A stretch of 64,000 bases of DNA. It comes from Pseudomonas tructae (GTDB lineage Bacteria; Pseudomonadota; Gammaproteobacteria; Pseudomonadales; Pseudomonadaceae). Every line of letters begins with the position of its first letter. Within the stretch, counting starts at the first letter, position 1. Shown piece after piece: positions 47,162-59,226 of the stretch. The stretch lies in NCBI RefSeq assembly GCF_004214895.1, contig NZ_CP035952.1:1684501-1748500 (forward strand), in the 5' to 3' direction. Below the pieces are notes generated by a model. The model was not told the origin of the DNA. It searched no databases and saw only the letters and a list, made by a program, of their open reading frames with translations. The translations under genes were made by a program, and so were the position numbers.

Positions 47162-47177
47162 ATGAGCAATCGCTCAT
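47162..47177. promoter_or_regulatory. Perfect inverted repeat between eamA and lysR
   Basis: ATGAGCAATCGCTCAT has perfect 6-base arms and a 4-base spacer, midway in the short divergent promoter region. It is a candidate site for the adjacent LysR regulator. Confidence 0.5.
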
Positions 47178-47192
47178 GGGGTGTTGCTGTCG

Positions 47193-48074
47193 ATGACCTT
47201 GACCCAGCTGGAGATTTTCGCCGTCGTTGCCGCGCGCCAAAGTTTCACCCTGGCGGCTGCGCAACTGAACATCTCGCAATCCGGTGTGTCCCACGCCATT
47301 CGCGCCCTGGAGCAGGAACTGGGTGTGGCCTTGTTCGAGCGTCGACAGGCGCGGATCGAACTCAGCGACATTGGCACGCGCCTGCTGCAGCGAGCGCAGG
47401 CCATGCTCGGCCTGGCCGAGACCATGCGCCAGGAAGCGCTGGATGCACGGGGGATGAAGCAGGGTACGCTGCGTATCGGCTCGTTCGGGCCGACGGCCTC
47501 GGTGCGCTTGCTACCGGCGATCCTGGCGGCCTACCGCCGGGCGTATCCCGGTATCGAGGTGCATGTCGACGAGGGCCCGGATCACCTGGTGCGGCAATGG
47601 TTGCTGGAGCGGCGTATCGATGTCGGCTTTGTGGTGCTGCCCGAAGAGCCGTTCGACACCTACCCGCTGCTGGAAGATCAAATGCTCGCCCTGATACCCA
47701 ATGACCATTGCTTGACGCAGCAGCCTGCTGTGCGCCTCGAACAGCTCTGCCGCGACCCGTTCGTGCTGACTGAAGCCGGTTCCGCCGAAATCGTTTCGCG
47801 CTTGTTTGTCGCCGCCAAACTACAGCCGCGCATTCGTTATCGCACCTCGCAACTGCTCAGCACCCTGGCAATGGTTGCCCGTGGCGAAGGGCTGAGCATC
47901 GTCGCCGAATCGTCCCTGCCGCTGGGCGCGGCCCGGGATCTGGCCTTGCGTCCGCTCGATCCGCCGGTCAAACGCACGGTCGGCCTGGCGGTTGTCGATG
48001 AGCGCATCATCTCGCCAGCGACCCGGGCGTTCATTGAACTTGCACGGACTTTGCCGCGTAACGCTGCGGACTGA
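47193..48074 (+). CDS. LysR-family transcriptional regulator
   Basis: The 293-residue protein has an N-terminal LysR helix-turn-helix (F-T-L-A-A-A-Q-L-N-I-S-Q-S-G-V-S-H-A-I, about residues 17-35) and a periplasmic-binding-like effector domain. It is divergent from the EamA transporter gene, about 100 bases away, which is the usual layout when a LysR protein controls an exporter. The effector is unknown. Start 47193 is an ATG; TTG 47181 would add four residues. Confidence 0.92.
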   Translation: MTLTQLEIFAVVAARQSFTLAAAQLNISQSGVSHAIRALEQELGVALFERRQARIELSDIGTRLLQRAQAMLGLAETMRQEALDARGMKQGTLRIGSFGPTASVRLLPAILAAYRRAYPGIEVHVDEGPDHLVRQWLLERRIDVGFVVLPEEPFDTYPLLEDQMLALIPNDHCLTQQPAVRLEQLCRDPFVLTEAGSAEIVSRLFVAAKLQPRIRYRTSQLLSTLAMVARGEGLSIVAESSLPLGAARDLALRPLDPPVKRTVGLAVVDERIISPATRAFIELARTLPRNAAD

Positions 48075-48122
48075 TTTATAGTAGGCGCCTTGTCAATAGC
48101 GTCTCCGGGAAAAGGAAGTGGT

Positions 48123-48806
48123 GTGTTTTTCAGGTTTGTTCTGATCGCCGTAATGTTGGCGATGTCCGCATGTAGCTCACATTCCCCATCCCCCGCTGTC
48201 TCCGCCAACAAAGTCGCGGCGGGCACCTACAAGGTCAAGCGCGGCGATACCTTGTATTCGATTGCCTCGCGCCATGGCTGGAGCTTCAAGGAGCTGGCGC
48301 GCTATAACGGCATCAGTGCGCCCTATGCCGTGAATGTCGGCCAGACCATCCGCTTTGGCGGTGCGAAAACCACCACGCAGACCCGCACCAGTACGGCCAG
48401 CAAGGCGCGGCCGGTGGCTGCGACCACCAAGGTCACCCTGAGTGGTTGGGCATGGCCGATACAGGGCACGGTGATCCGCCGCTTCTCGTCCGCCGACAAG
48501 CTCAACAAGGGCATTCGCATCGCCGCCACCCAGGGCCAGCCGGTATTCGCAAGCCTGGCCGGCAAGGTGGCGTTCGCGGTGAACATCCGCGGTTATGGCA
48601 ACCTGATCATCCTGCAGCACGGCACCTCGCATGCCAGCGTCTATGGCCACAACAGCAAGCTGTTGGTCAAGGAAGGCCAGACCGTCAGCAAGGGCCAGAA
48701 GATCGCCGAAGCCGGCGACCTGGACACCGACCGTGTGCAGCTGTACTTCGAGATCCGTCAGAACGGCAAGCCCATCGACCCGCTCAGTGTACTGCCGGCG
48801 TCTTGA
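48123..48806 (+). CDS. LysM/LytM lipoprotein with degenerate peptidase site (ActS/NlpD-like)
   Basis: The 227-residue protein has a lipoprotein signal (lipobox S-A-C, Cys17), a LysM peptidoglycan-binding domain (about residues 35-79: Y-K-V-K-R-G-D-T-L-Y-S-I-A) and a C-terminal M23/LytM domain (about 108-222). The zinc-binding H-x-x-x-D is N-x-x-x-R (Asn128, Arg132) and H-L-H is Q-L-Y (Gln206, Tyr208), so it should be inactive. Such degenerate LytM factors (NlpD, EnvC, ActS) activate amidases in daughter-cell separation. The start is GTG 48123 after AAGGAAG. Confidence 0.9.
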   Translation: MFFRFVLIAVMLAMSACSSHSPSPAVSANKVAAGTYKVKRGDTLYSIASRHGWSFKELARYNGISAPYAVNVGQTIRFGGAKTTTQTRTSTASKARPVAATTKVTLSGWAWPIQGTVIRRFSSADKLNKGIRIAATQGQPVFASLAGKVAFAVNIRGYGNLIILQHGTSHASVYGHNSKLLVKEGQTVSKGQKIAEAGDLDTDRVQLYFEIRQNGKPIDPLSVLPAS

Positions 48807-48812
48807 GGGTGT

Positions 48813-49460
48813 TCAGGCGGTGCCTTGCAGGTACTGGGCGATGATCTTTACGCTCAGTTGCAGGCGCTGTTCGATGAGGGCCGGGGCCGGGGTGTAGTCC
48901 GGCATGCTGACGGCCTTGAGGAACAGGTCGGCCTTGAGCATTTCCAGGAACTGGCAGGCGATCACGCCCAGGGTTTCAATATCGGTCTGAACGTCTTCCA
49001 GCTGCGCCAGCCGTGCCGCCAGCAACTGGTAACTGCGCTCGGGCCCCAGCCTGTAGAAGGCCTCGCCGATTTTGGGCAAGCGCGGTGCCTCGGCCACGAC
49101 CAGGCGGTACAGGCCGATAGTGCGCGGGGCCAGCAGGCTTTGGACGAACCGCCGACCGTAGTGCTCGAGCACGCCGTGGATCGAGTCTTGCGGTGCTGTG
49201 CCTTCGCCAGGGGCCTGGAAGATCTCTTCGATCATGCGCTCGATCACGGCGGCGAACAGGCCTTCCTTGCCGCCGAACGAGCTGTACAGCGTTCCCCGTG
49301 AGCCACCGGCCTGATCGATGATCATGTCCAGGGTGGTGCCTTCGAAGCCGTGTTCGAGAAAGGTCAGGGTGGCTGCTTCGATCAGCGCATGACGGCGCTG
49401 GCGCCCCCGTTCAGTCAGGCGCGGGCTGGCCTTGGTGGCCTTTTGTGCTGCTGTGCTCAT
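48813..49460 (-). CDS. TetR-family transcriptional regulator
   Basis: The 215-residue protein has an N-terminal TetR helix-turn-helix (T-L-D-M-I-I-D-Q-A-G-G-S-R-G-T-L-Y-S-S-F, about residues 43-62) and a C-terminal AefR-like ligand domain. It is divergent from a gene of unknown function at 49558, the likely target, with a palindrome between them. Start 49460 is chosen from the family; the frame extends to 49568 without support. Confidence 0.9.
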   Translation of the reverse strand: MSTAAQKATKASPRLTERGRQRRHALIEAATLTFLEHGFEGTTLDMIIDQAGGSRGTLYSSFGGKEGLFAAVIERMIEEIFQAPGEGTAPQDSIHGVLEHYGRRFVQSLLAPRTIGLYRLVVAEAPRLPKIGEAFYRLGPERSYQLLAARLAQLEDVQTDIETLGVIACQFLEMLKADLFLKAVSMPDYTPAPALIEQRLQLSVKIIAQYLQGTA

Positions 49461-49523
49461 CGATGATGTCCGTTGCTTAACGAGAGCTTTTCTCGTTTGA
49501 GTTGATCTTTGTCGATTAAAGTG

Positions 49524-49540
49524 TATCGTACAGTACAGTA
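49524..49540. promoter_or_regulatory. Candidate TetR operator
   Basis: TA-N2-GTACAGTAC-N2-TA is a 17-base imperfect palindrome centred at 49532, in the divergent region just upstream of the 49558 gene. It suits TetR-family binding. Confidence 0.5.
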
Positions 49541-49557
49541 TTAAATCGAGGTGTGCG

Positions 49558-49989
49558 ATGAAACTCAACGAATTGGTTCTGTTCGATGCCGGGGAATTTC
49601 CGCTGGTTCACGTCACGTCCATGCCCGCGTGTCTGGAGGAGGTGGAGCGCTGGATTATCGAGGTTGAAGCGCTGCTGCTGATCAAGCGCGAGTTTGTTCT
49701 GGTCTATCCGCCATTGCCGCCGCCTGAGGAGGAGGACCTGCAAGCGCGCAAGCGCCTGGTGTTATGGCTCAAGGTACACCGGCAGTGGCTGGCATCGCTG
49801 TGCCGGGGAATGGTCCTGACGGCAACTGAGCAGCCGGGCAACCTTGCCCAGCTGACCGGCTTGGCGCCGGTGCTGGCGGCGGTGTATGGCGTGCCGGTGC
49901 AGGCCGTGCCGGGAGCGGCACTGGCCCATAACCTGGCCTTGAGCCTGCTTACCACAGGTCATCGTGCAACTACACCTATTGATACTTGA
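49558..49989 (+). CDS. Protein of unknown function, divergent from tetR
   Basis: The 143-residue soluble protein is rich in Leu, Val and Ala, with an acidic Pro-rich middle (P-P-L-P-P-P-E-E-E). A helical region follows and the C terminus contains A-V-P-G-A-A-L-A-H-N. I recognise no domain, signal peptide or membrane segment. Its expression is probably under the TetR-family gene next to it. The 3' end overlaps the convergent lipoprotein gene by 14 bases. Confidence 0.65.
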   Translation: MKLNELVLFDAGEFPLVHVTSMPACLEEVERWIIEVEALLLIKREFVLVYPPLPPPEEEDLQARKRLVLWLKVHRQWLASLCRGMVLTATEQPGNLAQLTGLAPVLAAVYGVPVQAVPGAALAHNLALSLLTTGHRATTPIDT

Positions 49990-50386
49990 TGACGATGCCT
50001 TTGAGCTTGCGGCCTTCGATGGTGCGGATGTCGCGGTCCCACAACGGGCCACTGACATAGGCTGACACCGGCTGGATGCGGTCATAGACCACCACCACCG
50101 CATCGCCACCAATGCTGGCGGCCTGCTCGCGCAGTTTTTGCTCGACTTCGCTGATGGGCGGTGGCGGCTCGACGCTGGCATCGACGACGATTTCACCCAG
50201 GCGGGCATGAGGCCGGGTCGGCTCGCTGCGCAGCACTTCGACAGTGGCGGCATTGGTGGGCGCGGCATGGGGCGCACCGACATATTCGGTGGTGCGCGCA
50301 TCGATGTTGGCGCAACCGGCAAGGGCCAGCAGCACTGCGCCAAGCAAGCAGTGCCGACCTGGGTAACGCTTGAGAGCTGAGATCAT
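49976..50386 (-). CDS. Small predicted lipoprotein
   Basis: The 136-residue protein has a lipoprotein signal with lipobox L-A-G-C (Cys25). Residue +2 is Ala, so outer-membrane sorting is likely. The mature part holds A-S-I-G-G-D-A-V-V-V-V-Y-D near residues 91-103, as seen in small Pseudomonas envelope lipoproteins of unknown function. GAGGGA upstream supports start 50386. Confidence 0.78.
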   Translation of the reverse strand: MISALKRYPGRHCLLGAVLLALAGCANIDARTTEYVGAPHAAPTNAATVEVLRSEPTRPHARLGEIVVDASVEPPPPISEVEQKLREQAASIGGDAVVVVYDRIQPVSAYVSGPLWDRDIRTIEGRKLKGIVIKYQ

Positions 50387-50506
50387 CCTTCGATTCCCTC
50401 CGAAGCCTGTGAGGTACTGAAACAAAGACTTCACTGAAAATAGCCGTAATTGAGTCAGCCGCAAGGCGGTGCAAGGAAAAGAAGGATGTTTGTCCAGGCC
50501 GGGTGC

Positions 50507-54299
<3,793 letters not shown>

Positions 54300-54442
54300 A
54301 AAGACCTCGTTATTGGTTTTATCCACGCCAGGACCGGCAGTTGCGACCGGCTTGCCACCCAAGCGGCTTCCCCTGTAGCGCGTTGAGGTCTATCTTGGGT
54401 GACGCTTGCGTATTCGATCTATCCACTTTCAGCAAGACAAAA

Positions 54443-54461
54443 ATGCACCAAAAGAGTGCAT
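54443..54461. promoter_or_regulatory. Inverted repeat upstream of the araC-type gene
   Basis: ATGCAC and GTGCAT, perfect complements, are separated by 7 bases. They sit between the divergent polyamine genes and the regulator, just before its ribosome binding site. It is a candidate operator for that regulator or another. Confidence 0.45.
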
Positions 54462-54473
54462 AAAGAGCAGCTC

Positions 54474-55388
54474 ATGACAGTGTCAACGCCCTTGCGGGTT
54501 CAAGCTTTCAACACCGCCGATGTCACCGAACAGGTCCGCGCCACCCCGGGCTGGACCCAGCATTACCAGCAGATGTCGCCCGGGCATTTTGCCGGCCAGT
54601 TACGCTGCCTCGACCTGCAGGGCGTGGAGATCTACGAGGAGTGCATGAACACCCGGGTCGAGCAGAATTTCAGTGCGCCGGCCGGCTCCCTGGCATTCTG
54701 TTTCGACCGCAGCGACCACAGCCTCTACGTGCTCAATGGTGAAAGCCGCAACATCTGGATCACCCCGGAAAACTACCAGGAAGTGGCGGTGGTGTTCGGC
54801 CCGGCGTTCGTCCAGCGCCACGGCCTGGACATTGCCCGCCTCGACGGTTTGTTCATGGCGCCGCTGAACTCGATGCAAAACGATCTGTTCAGCCGCTGGT
54901 TGAGCGGGACCCTCACGCGTCTGTCCCAGGCCATCGACCCGCCAAGCCAGGACGCGCTGGCTGAGCAGCTGTTCGAAGACTGCCTGTTCATCCTCGATAA
55001 CGCGTGCATCTGCCTCGATCGCGGCGCGTTGTGGCGGCGCAGCGAAGAGCGGGCGATCATGCGTAAAGTGGGCGAGTGGGCGGCCGATTGCCCGGAAGAA
55101 ACCTTGAACCTTTTGGCGCTTGCCCGGGTTGCCGGGGTGCCCGTGCGCCAACTGCAGCACGCCTTCAAGGCCTTTACCGGCATGGCCCCGGCGCAGTGGT
55201 TGCGCTTGCGTCGGCTCAACAGTGCGCGGCGCGAGCTGCTCAGTTGCAAGTCCGGTGACACCACCGTGGCCGAGGTGGCCATGCGCTGGTCGTTCTGGCA
55301 CCTGGGAAGGTTTTCCGACAGCTACCGCAAGCTGTTCAAGGAACTGCCCAGCGAGACCCGCAAACGCGCGATGCTGTCAGTCAGATAG
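54474..55388 (+). CDS. AraC-family transcriptional regulator
   Basis: The 304-residue protein has an N-terminal ligand-type domain and a C-terminal AraC double helix-turn-helix (L-L-A-L-A-R-V-A-G-V-P-V-R-Q-L-Q-H-A-F through V-A-M-R-W-S-F-W-H-L-G-R-F). It is divergent from the polyamine catabolism genes and may respond to a polyamine or its glutamyl derivative; this is inference. Start 54474 has GAGCAG before it; the open frame from 54399 is unlikely. Confidence 0.88.
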   Translation: MTVSTPLRVQAFNTADVTEQVRATPGWTQHYQQMSPGHFAGQLRCLDLQGVEIYEECMNTRVEQNFSAPAGSLAFCFDRSDHSLYVLNGESRNIWITPENYQEVAVVFGPAFVQRHGLDIARLDGLFMAPLNSMQNDLFSRWLSGTLTRLSQAIDPPSQDALAEQLFEDCLFILDNACICLDRGALWRRSEERAIMRKVGEWAADCPEETLNLLALARVAGVPVRQLQHAFKAFTGMAPAQWLRLRRLNSARRELLSCKSGDTTVAEVAMRWSFWHLGRFSDSYRKLFKELPSETRKRAMLSVR

Positions 55389-55441
55389 CCAGCAGTGGTA
55401 ATGTTCGACCCACTAAATGAAGTCGATAGCCTGGAAAGACC

Positions 55442-56311
55442 ATGCCAAGAGCCTCCCACCAAGACCTGCGTCGCGCGTTCCGTCAACTGCTTGCCTCACC
55501 TGTCTGCTACCACACCGCCTCCGTGTTCGACCCGATGTCGGCGCGCATTGCCGCCGACCTGGGCTTCGAGGTGGGTATCCTCGGTGGATCGGTGGCATCC
55601 CTGCAGGTGTTGGCCGCCCCTGACTTTGCCCTGATTACCCTCAGCGAATTCGCCGAGCAGGCGACGCGGATCGGCCGGGTGGCCCAGTTGCCGGTGATTG
55701 CCGACGCCGACCACGGTTATGGCAACGCGCTCAACGTGATGCGTACGGTGACCGAACTTGAGCGGGCCGGGATTGCCGCGCTGACCATCGAAGACACCCT
55801 GCTGCCAGCCCAGTTCGGGCGCAAGTCCACCGACCTGATCAGCATCGCCGAAGGCGTTGGCAAGATCCGTGCGGCACTGGAGGCGCGGGTTGACCCGGAG
55901 CTGTCGATCATCGCCCGCACCAACGCGGCACTGATTCCCACCGAGGAAGTCATCGCCCGCGTCGTGGCCTACCAGAACGCCGGTGCCGATGCGTTGTGCA
56001 TGGTTGGCGTCCGCGATTTCGCCCACCTTGAACAGATTGCCGCGCACACCCGCGTGCCGCTGATGCTGGTGACCTACGGCAACCCGCAGTTGCACGACGA
56101 TGCGCGTCTGGCCGAGCTGGGCGTGCGCATCGCCGTCGACGGCCATGGCGCCTACTTTGCCGCCATCAAGGCCACTTACGACTGCCTGCGCGAACAACGC
56201 GGCATCACCTGCAGCACCTCGGACCTGAGTGCCACCGAACTTACCCATACCTACACGCAGCCGGACGACTACATCGTCTGGGCCCGCGAGTACATGGATG
56301 TCAACGAATAA
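55442..56311 (+). CDS. Oxaloacetate decarboxylase, isocitrate lyase/PEP mutase superfamily
   Basis: The 289-residue protein resembles P. aeruginosa PA4872, an oxaloacetate decarboxylase that turns oxaloacetate into pyruvate and CO2 with Mg2+. The D-A-D-H-G-Y-G metal-binding motif (about residues 87-93) and T-I-E-D-T segment are visible. The isocitrate-lyase nucleophile K-x-C-G-H is absent. It stands alone between the AraC regulator and a DUF945 gene. Confidence 0.9.
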   Translation: MPRASHQDLRRAFRQLLASPVCYHTASVFDPMSARIAADLGFEVGILGGSVASLQVLAAPDFALITLSEFAEQATRIGRVAQLPVIADADHGYGNALNVMRTVTELERAGIAALTIEDTLLPAQFGRKSTDLISIAEGVGKIRAALEARVDPELSIIARTNAALIPTEEVIARVVAYQNAGADALCMVGVRDFAHLEQIAAHTRVPLMLVTYGNPQLHDDARLAELGVRIAVDGHGAYFAAIKATYDCLREQRGITCSTSDLSATELTHTYTQPDDYIVWAREYMDVNE

Positions 56312-56365
56312 GCCCCAAGGCTTAGCCAAAGCAACAACTCTCTACAAATGGAAGCGAAACAGTTC

Positions 56366-57862
56366 ATGAAGAAATCTACAGGCGTAGTCGGGCTCGTGGT
56401 AGCAGTGGCAGCGGTATGCACGGCGGGTGCCTGGTACACCGGCAAGCAATTGCCAGGCGTGCTGGAAACCACCCTCGCCGAGTCCAATGCCCAGACCAAG
56501 CAGGCGCTGCTGGGTATGGACACCAGCATGGTGCTGGAGCTGGTGTCGCTGGACACTCATCTGTTCAGCAGTACCGCCAAATATCGCCTCAAGGTGCAGA
56601 ACCTGCAGGTTGGCGAAGAGCGTAAAAGCTTTGACCTGAGCTTCGTTGACCAGATCGAGCACGGCCCGCTGCCGCTGTCGCGGGTCAAGGCCCTGAAGCT
56701 GATGCCGGTTATGGCAGCCAGCCATTACACCCTGGAAAAAGACGTCGCCACCGCCGACTGGTTTGCCCTGACCAAGGACGTTTCACCGCTGCAGGGCCAG
56801 GTCGCCTATGGGTATGACCGCTCGATGGACAGCGCTTTTCAGGTAGCGCCGCTGGAGTGGAGCGAGGAGGGTTCGTCGCTGAAGTTCTCCGGTCTGGAAG
56901 TCACCGGTCATGCCAGCGAAGGGGCCGAGCGGGTTCAGCTCACCGGGCAATCGGCTGGCCTGACCCTGAACCTTTCGGCTGCAGACCGTGCGCCGCTGAA
57001 AGTCGAGATCAAGGGCCTGAGCCTGACCGGCGACATGACCAAGACGCCGTTCGGCTTCTATGTCGGCAAGATGGACGTAGCCCTGGCTGACAACGTCGCA
57101 ACCTTCGGTGATGAGCAGAAGGTCCTGACGCTCAAGGGGCTGGCGCAGAACAACGAATACAAGAACGACGGCGACAAGCTCTCGGTGCGCATGGAGTACA
57201 AGGTTGCCGACATCAACTTCGACGGCAAGCCAATCGGCGCCGCCGAGATGGTCTGGAGCCTGAAGAGCCTCGACATTCCGGCCATGCAGGCGCTGATTGC
57301 CTGGTACCAGAGCCGTCTGCCAGAGTTCCAGCAAGCGGCGGCAGAGGGAGCGGGCATGCCGGAGCTGGCGATGACCGACGCCGAGAAAGCCCAGGTACGC
57401 AGCGATGTCCAGCGACTGTTGGCGGCCAAGCCGCAGATCGCCCTGGAGAACCTGTCGTTCAAGACCGCCAATGGCGAAAGCCGCTTCAGCCTCAGTGTAG
57501 ACCTGGCCAACCCGGCGTCCCTGGACCTGCCACCGCAGGAGCTGTACAAGCAGCTGATCACCCAGCTGCAGAGCAAGCTGTCGTTGTCCAAGCCGATGAT
57601 CGGTGACCTGGCAACCCTGCAGGCGCAGTTCGAGGGCCAGACCGATGCCAGCATCGTCTCCCAGCAAGCGGCCCAGGCCGGGGAAATGGTCAGCATGATG
57701 GCGGTGCAAAGCCAGATGGCCAAGGTCGAGGGCAACGACATTGTCACCACGCTGCGCTATGCCGATGGCATGGTCGACTTCAACGGCCAGAAGATGACCG
57801 TCGAGCAGTTCGCCAGCGTGATCATGGCCAACGCCAGCGCCTTGCGGGCGACCGGCGGTTGA
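56366..57862 (+). CDS. DUF945 family protein, YdgA-like
   Basis: The 498-residue protein has an N-terminal membrane anchor (about residues 5-25) and a long periplasmic DUF945/YdgA region with repeated beta-helical-type strands. The function is unknown. ATG 56348 would add six residues; GGAAG before 56366 slightly favours the shorter form. It is followed by a GC-rich hairpin. Confidence 0.85.
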   Translation: MKKSTGVVGLVVAVAAVCTAGAWYTGKQLPGVLETTLAESNAQTKQALLGMDTSMVLELVSLDTHLFSSTAKYRLKVQNLQVGEERKSFDLSFVDQIEHGPLPLSRVKALKLMPVMAASHYTLEKDVATADWFALTKDVSPLQGQVAYGYDRSMDSAFQVAPLEWSEEGSSLKFSGLEVTGHASEGAERVQLTGQSAGLTLNLSAADRAPLKVEIKGLSLTGDMTKTPFGFYVGKMDVALADNVATFGDEQKVLTLKGLAQNNEYKNDGDKLSVRMEYKVADINFDGKPIGAAEMVWSLKSLDIPAMQALIAWYQSRLPEFQQAAAEGAGMPELAMTDAEKAQVRSDVQRLLAAKPQIALENLSFKTANGESRFSLSVDLANPASLDLPPQELYKQLITQLQSKLSLSKPMIGDLATLQAQFEGQTDASIVSQQAAQAGEMVSMMAVQSQMAKVEGNDIVTTLRYADGMVDFNGQKMTVEQFASVIMANASALRATGG

Positions 57863-57869
57863 TGTTCAG

Positions 57870-57895
57870 GCCCGGGGCGCCCGCCCCGGGCTTGT
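57870..57895 (+). terminator. Probable terminator after the YdgA-like gene
   Basis: A strong stem of CCCGGGGC with GCCCCGGG and a short loop follows the stop by few bases. The T tract (CTTGTTT) is weak, so efficiency is uncertain. Confidence 0.6.
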
Positions 57896-58088
57896 TTCAC
57901 TAAAAAAACCTTTTGAATTCATCCGATTATCTGTAGCCTTCGGCATCCTATAAAAACCCGAGGCCGCAGCTGGTCCGTGGTTCTGTGCGCAAGGCTGCCT
58001 GGCCCTGCATGCGGAGCCTGTAGCCGATTTGCCAGGGCTCGGTGATACACTCGACTTACGCGCTCAAGCGCCTGCAGGTCCAGCGATC

Positions 58089-59147
58089 ATGACCCAGATT
58101 TCCGAACGCCTTCTCGTCCAGGCCCACCTCGACGCCAAGCAGCCCAAGCCGCTGACGCCCGAACAAGAGGCCGATTACCGCGCCGCCATTGCCGCCGAGC
58201 TCAAGGCGCAAAATGCCGTGCTGGTTGCCCACTATTATTGCGACCCGGTTATTCAGGCCCTGGCCGAAGAAACCGGCGGCTGTGTGTCCGACTCGCTGGA
58301 AATGGCCCGCTTTGGCAAGAATCACGCGGCCACGACCGTGCTGGTGGCCGGTGTGCGATTCATGGGCGAGACAGCCAAGATACTCACACCGGAAAAACGT
58401 GTGCTGATGCCGACCCTCGAGGCGACTTGCTCGCTCGACCTAGGCTGCCCGGTCGAAGAGTTCTCGGCCTTCTGTGACAAGCACCCGGAACGCACCGTGG
58501 TGGTGTATGCCAACACCTCGGCAGCGGTCAAGGCCCGGGCCGACTGGGTGGTGACCTCCAGCTGTGCGCTGGAAATCGTCGAAAGCCTGATGGACAACGG
58601 CGAGACCATCATCTGGGGGCCAGACCAGCACCTGGGTCGTTACATCCAGAAGCAGACCGGCGCCGACATGCTGCTGTGGGACGGTGCCTGCATCGTTCAC
58701 GAAGAGTTCAAGTCGCGTCAGCTGGCCGACATGAAGGCCTTGTACCCGGATGCCGCGATCCTGGTGCACCCCGAATCGCCCGAGGCGGTGATCGACCTGG
58801 CTGATGCGGTCGGTTCCACCAGCCAGCTGATTAGCGCGGCGCAAACCCTGCCGAACAAGACCTTCATCGTCGCCACCGACCGCGGCATCTTCTACAAAAT
58901 GCAGCAGCTGTGCCCCGACAAGATCTTCATCGAAGCGCCCACCGCCGGTAACGGCGCGGCGTGCCGCAGTTGTGCGCATTGCCCGTGGATGGCGATGAAC
59001 ACCCTGGAGCGCACCTTGCAGTGCCTGCGTGAAGGCACCAACGAAATCTTCGTCGAGCCGGCCCTGATCCCCCAGGCGATCAAGCCGCTCAAGCGCATGC
59101 TCGACTTTACCCAGGCGGCGCGGATGAAGTTGTCCGGTAACGCTTGA
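58089..59147 (+). CDS. nadA: Quinolinate synthase NadA
   Basis: NadA condenses iminoaspartate with dihydroxyacetone phosphate to quinolinate in NAD synthesis and needs a 4Fe-4S cluster. The 352-residue protein has three well-placed Cys regions, [14 protein letters not shown] and C-R-S-C-A-H-C-P-W. The start ATG 58089 matches the family; the upstream open frame does not. Confidence 0.97.
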   Translation: MTQISERLLVQAHLDAKQPKPLTPEQEADYRAAIAAELKAQNAVLVAHYYCDPVIQALAEETGGCVSDSLEMARFGKNHAATTVLVAGVRFMGETAKILTPEKRVLMPTLEATCSLDLGCPVEEFSAFCDKHPERTVVVYANTSAAVKARADWVVTSSCALEIVESLMDNGETIIWGPDQHLGRYIQKQTGADMLLWDGACIVHEEFKSRQLADMKALYPDAAILVHPESPEAVIDLADAVGSTSQLISAAQTLPNKTFIVATDRGIFYKMQQLCPDKIFIEAPTAGNGAACRSCAHCPWMAMNTLERTLQCLREGTNEIFVEPALIPQAIKPLKRMLDFTQAARMKLSGNA

Positions 59148-59155
59148 GGAACCTC

Positions 59156-59223
59156 AATCGCGGGGCAAGCCCGCTCCCACAGAAGTTAGTTGTCCCCTGT
59201 GGGAGCGGGCTTGCCCCGCGATG
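59156..59223. repeat. REP pair (inverted)
   Basis: Two intact units with core ATCGCGGGGCAAGCCCGCTC and its complement lie between convergent nadA and bepA. The spacer is short. Confidence 0.92.
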
Positions 59224-59226
59224 CTT

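Noticed and set aside
54390..54412. A possible sigma-54 promoter (TTGGGTGACGCTTGC)
   Set aside because: The GG and GC elements are 9 rather than 10 bases apart, and the conserved CACG is missing.
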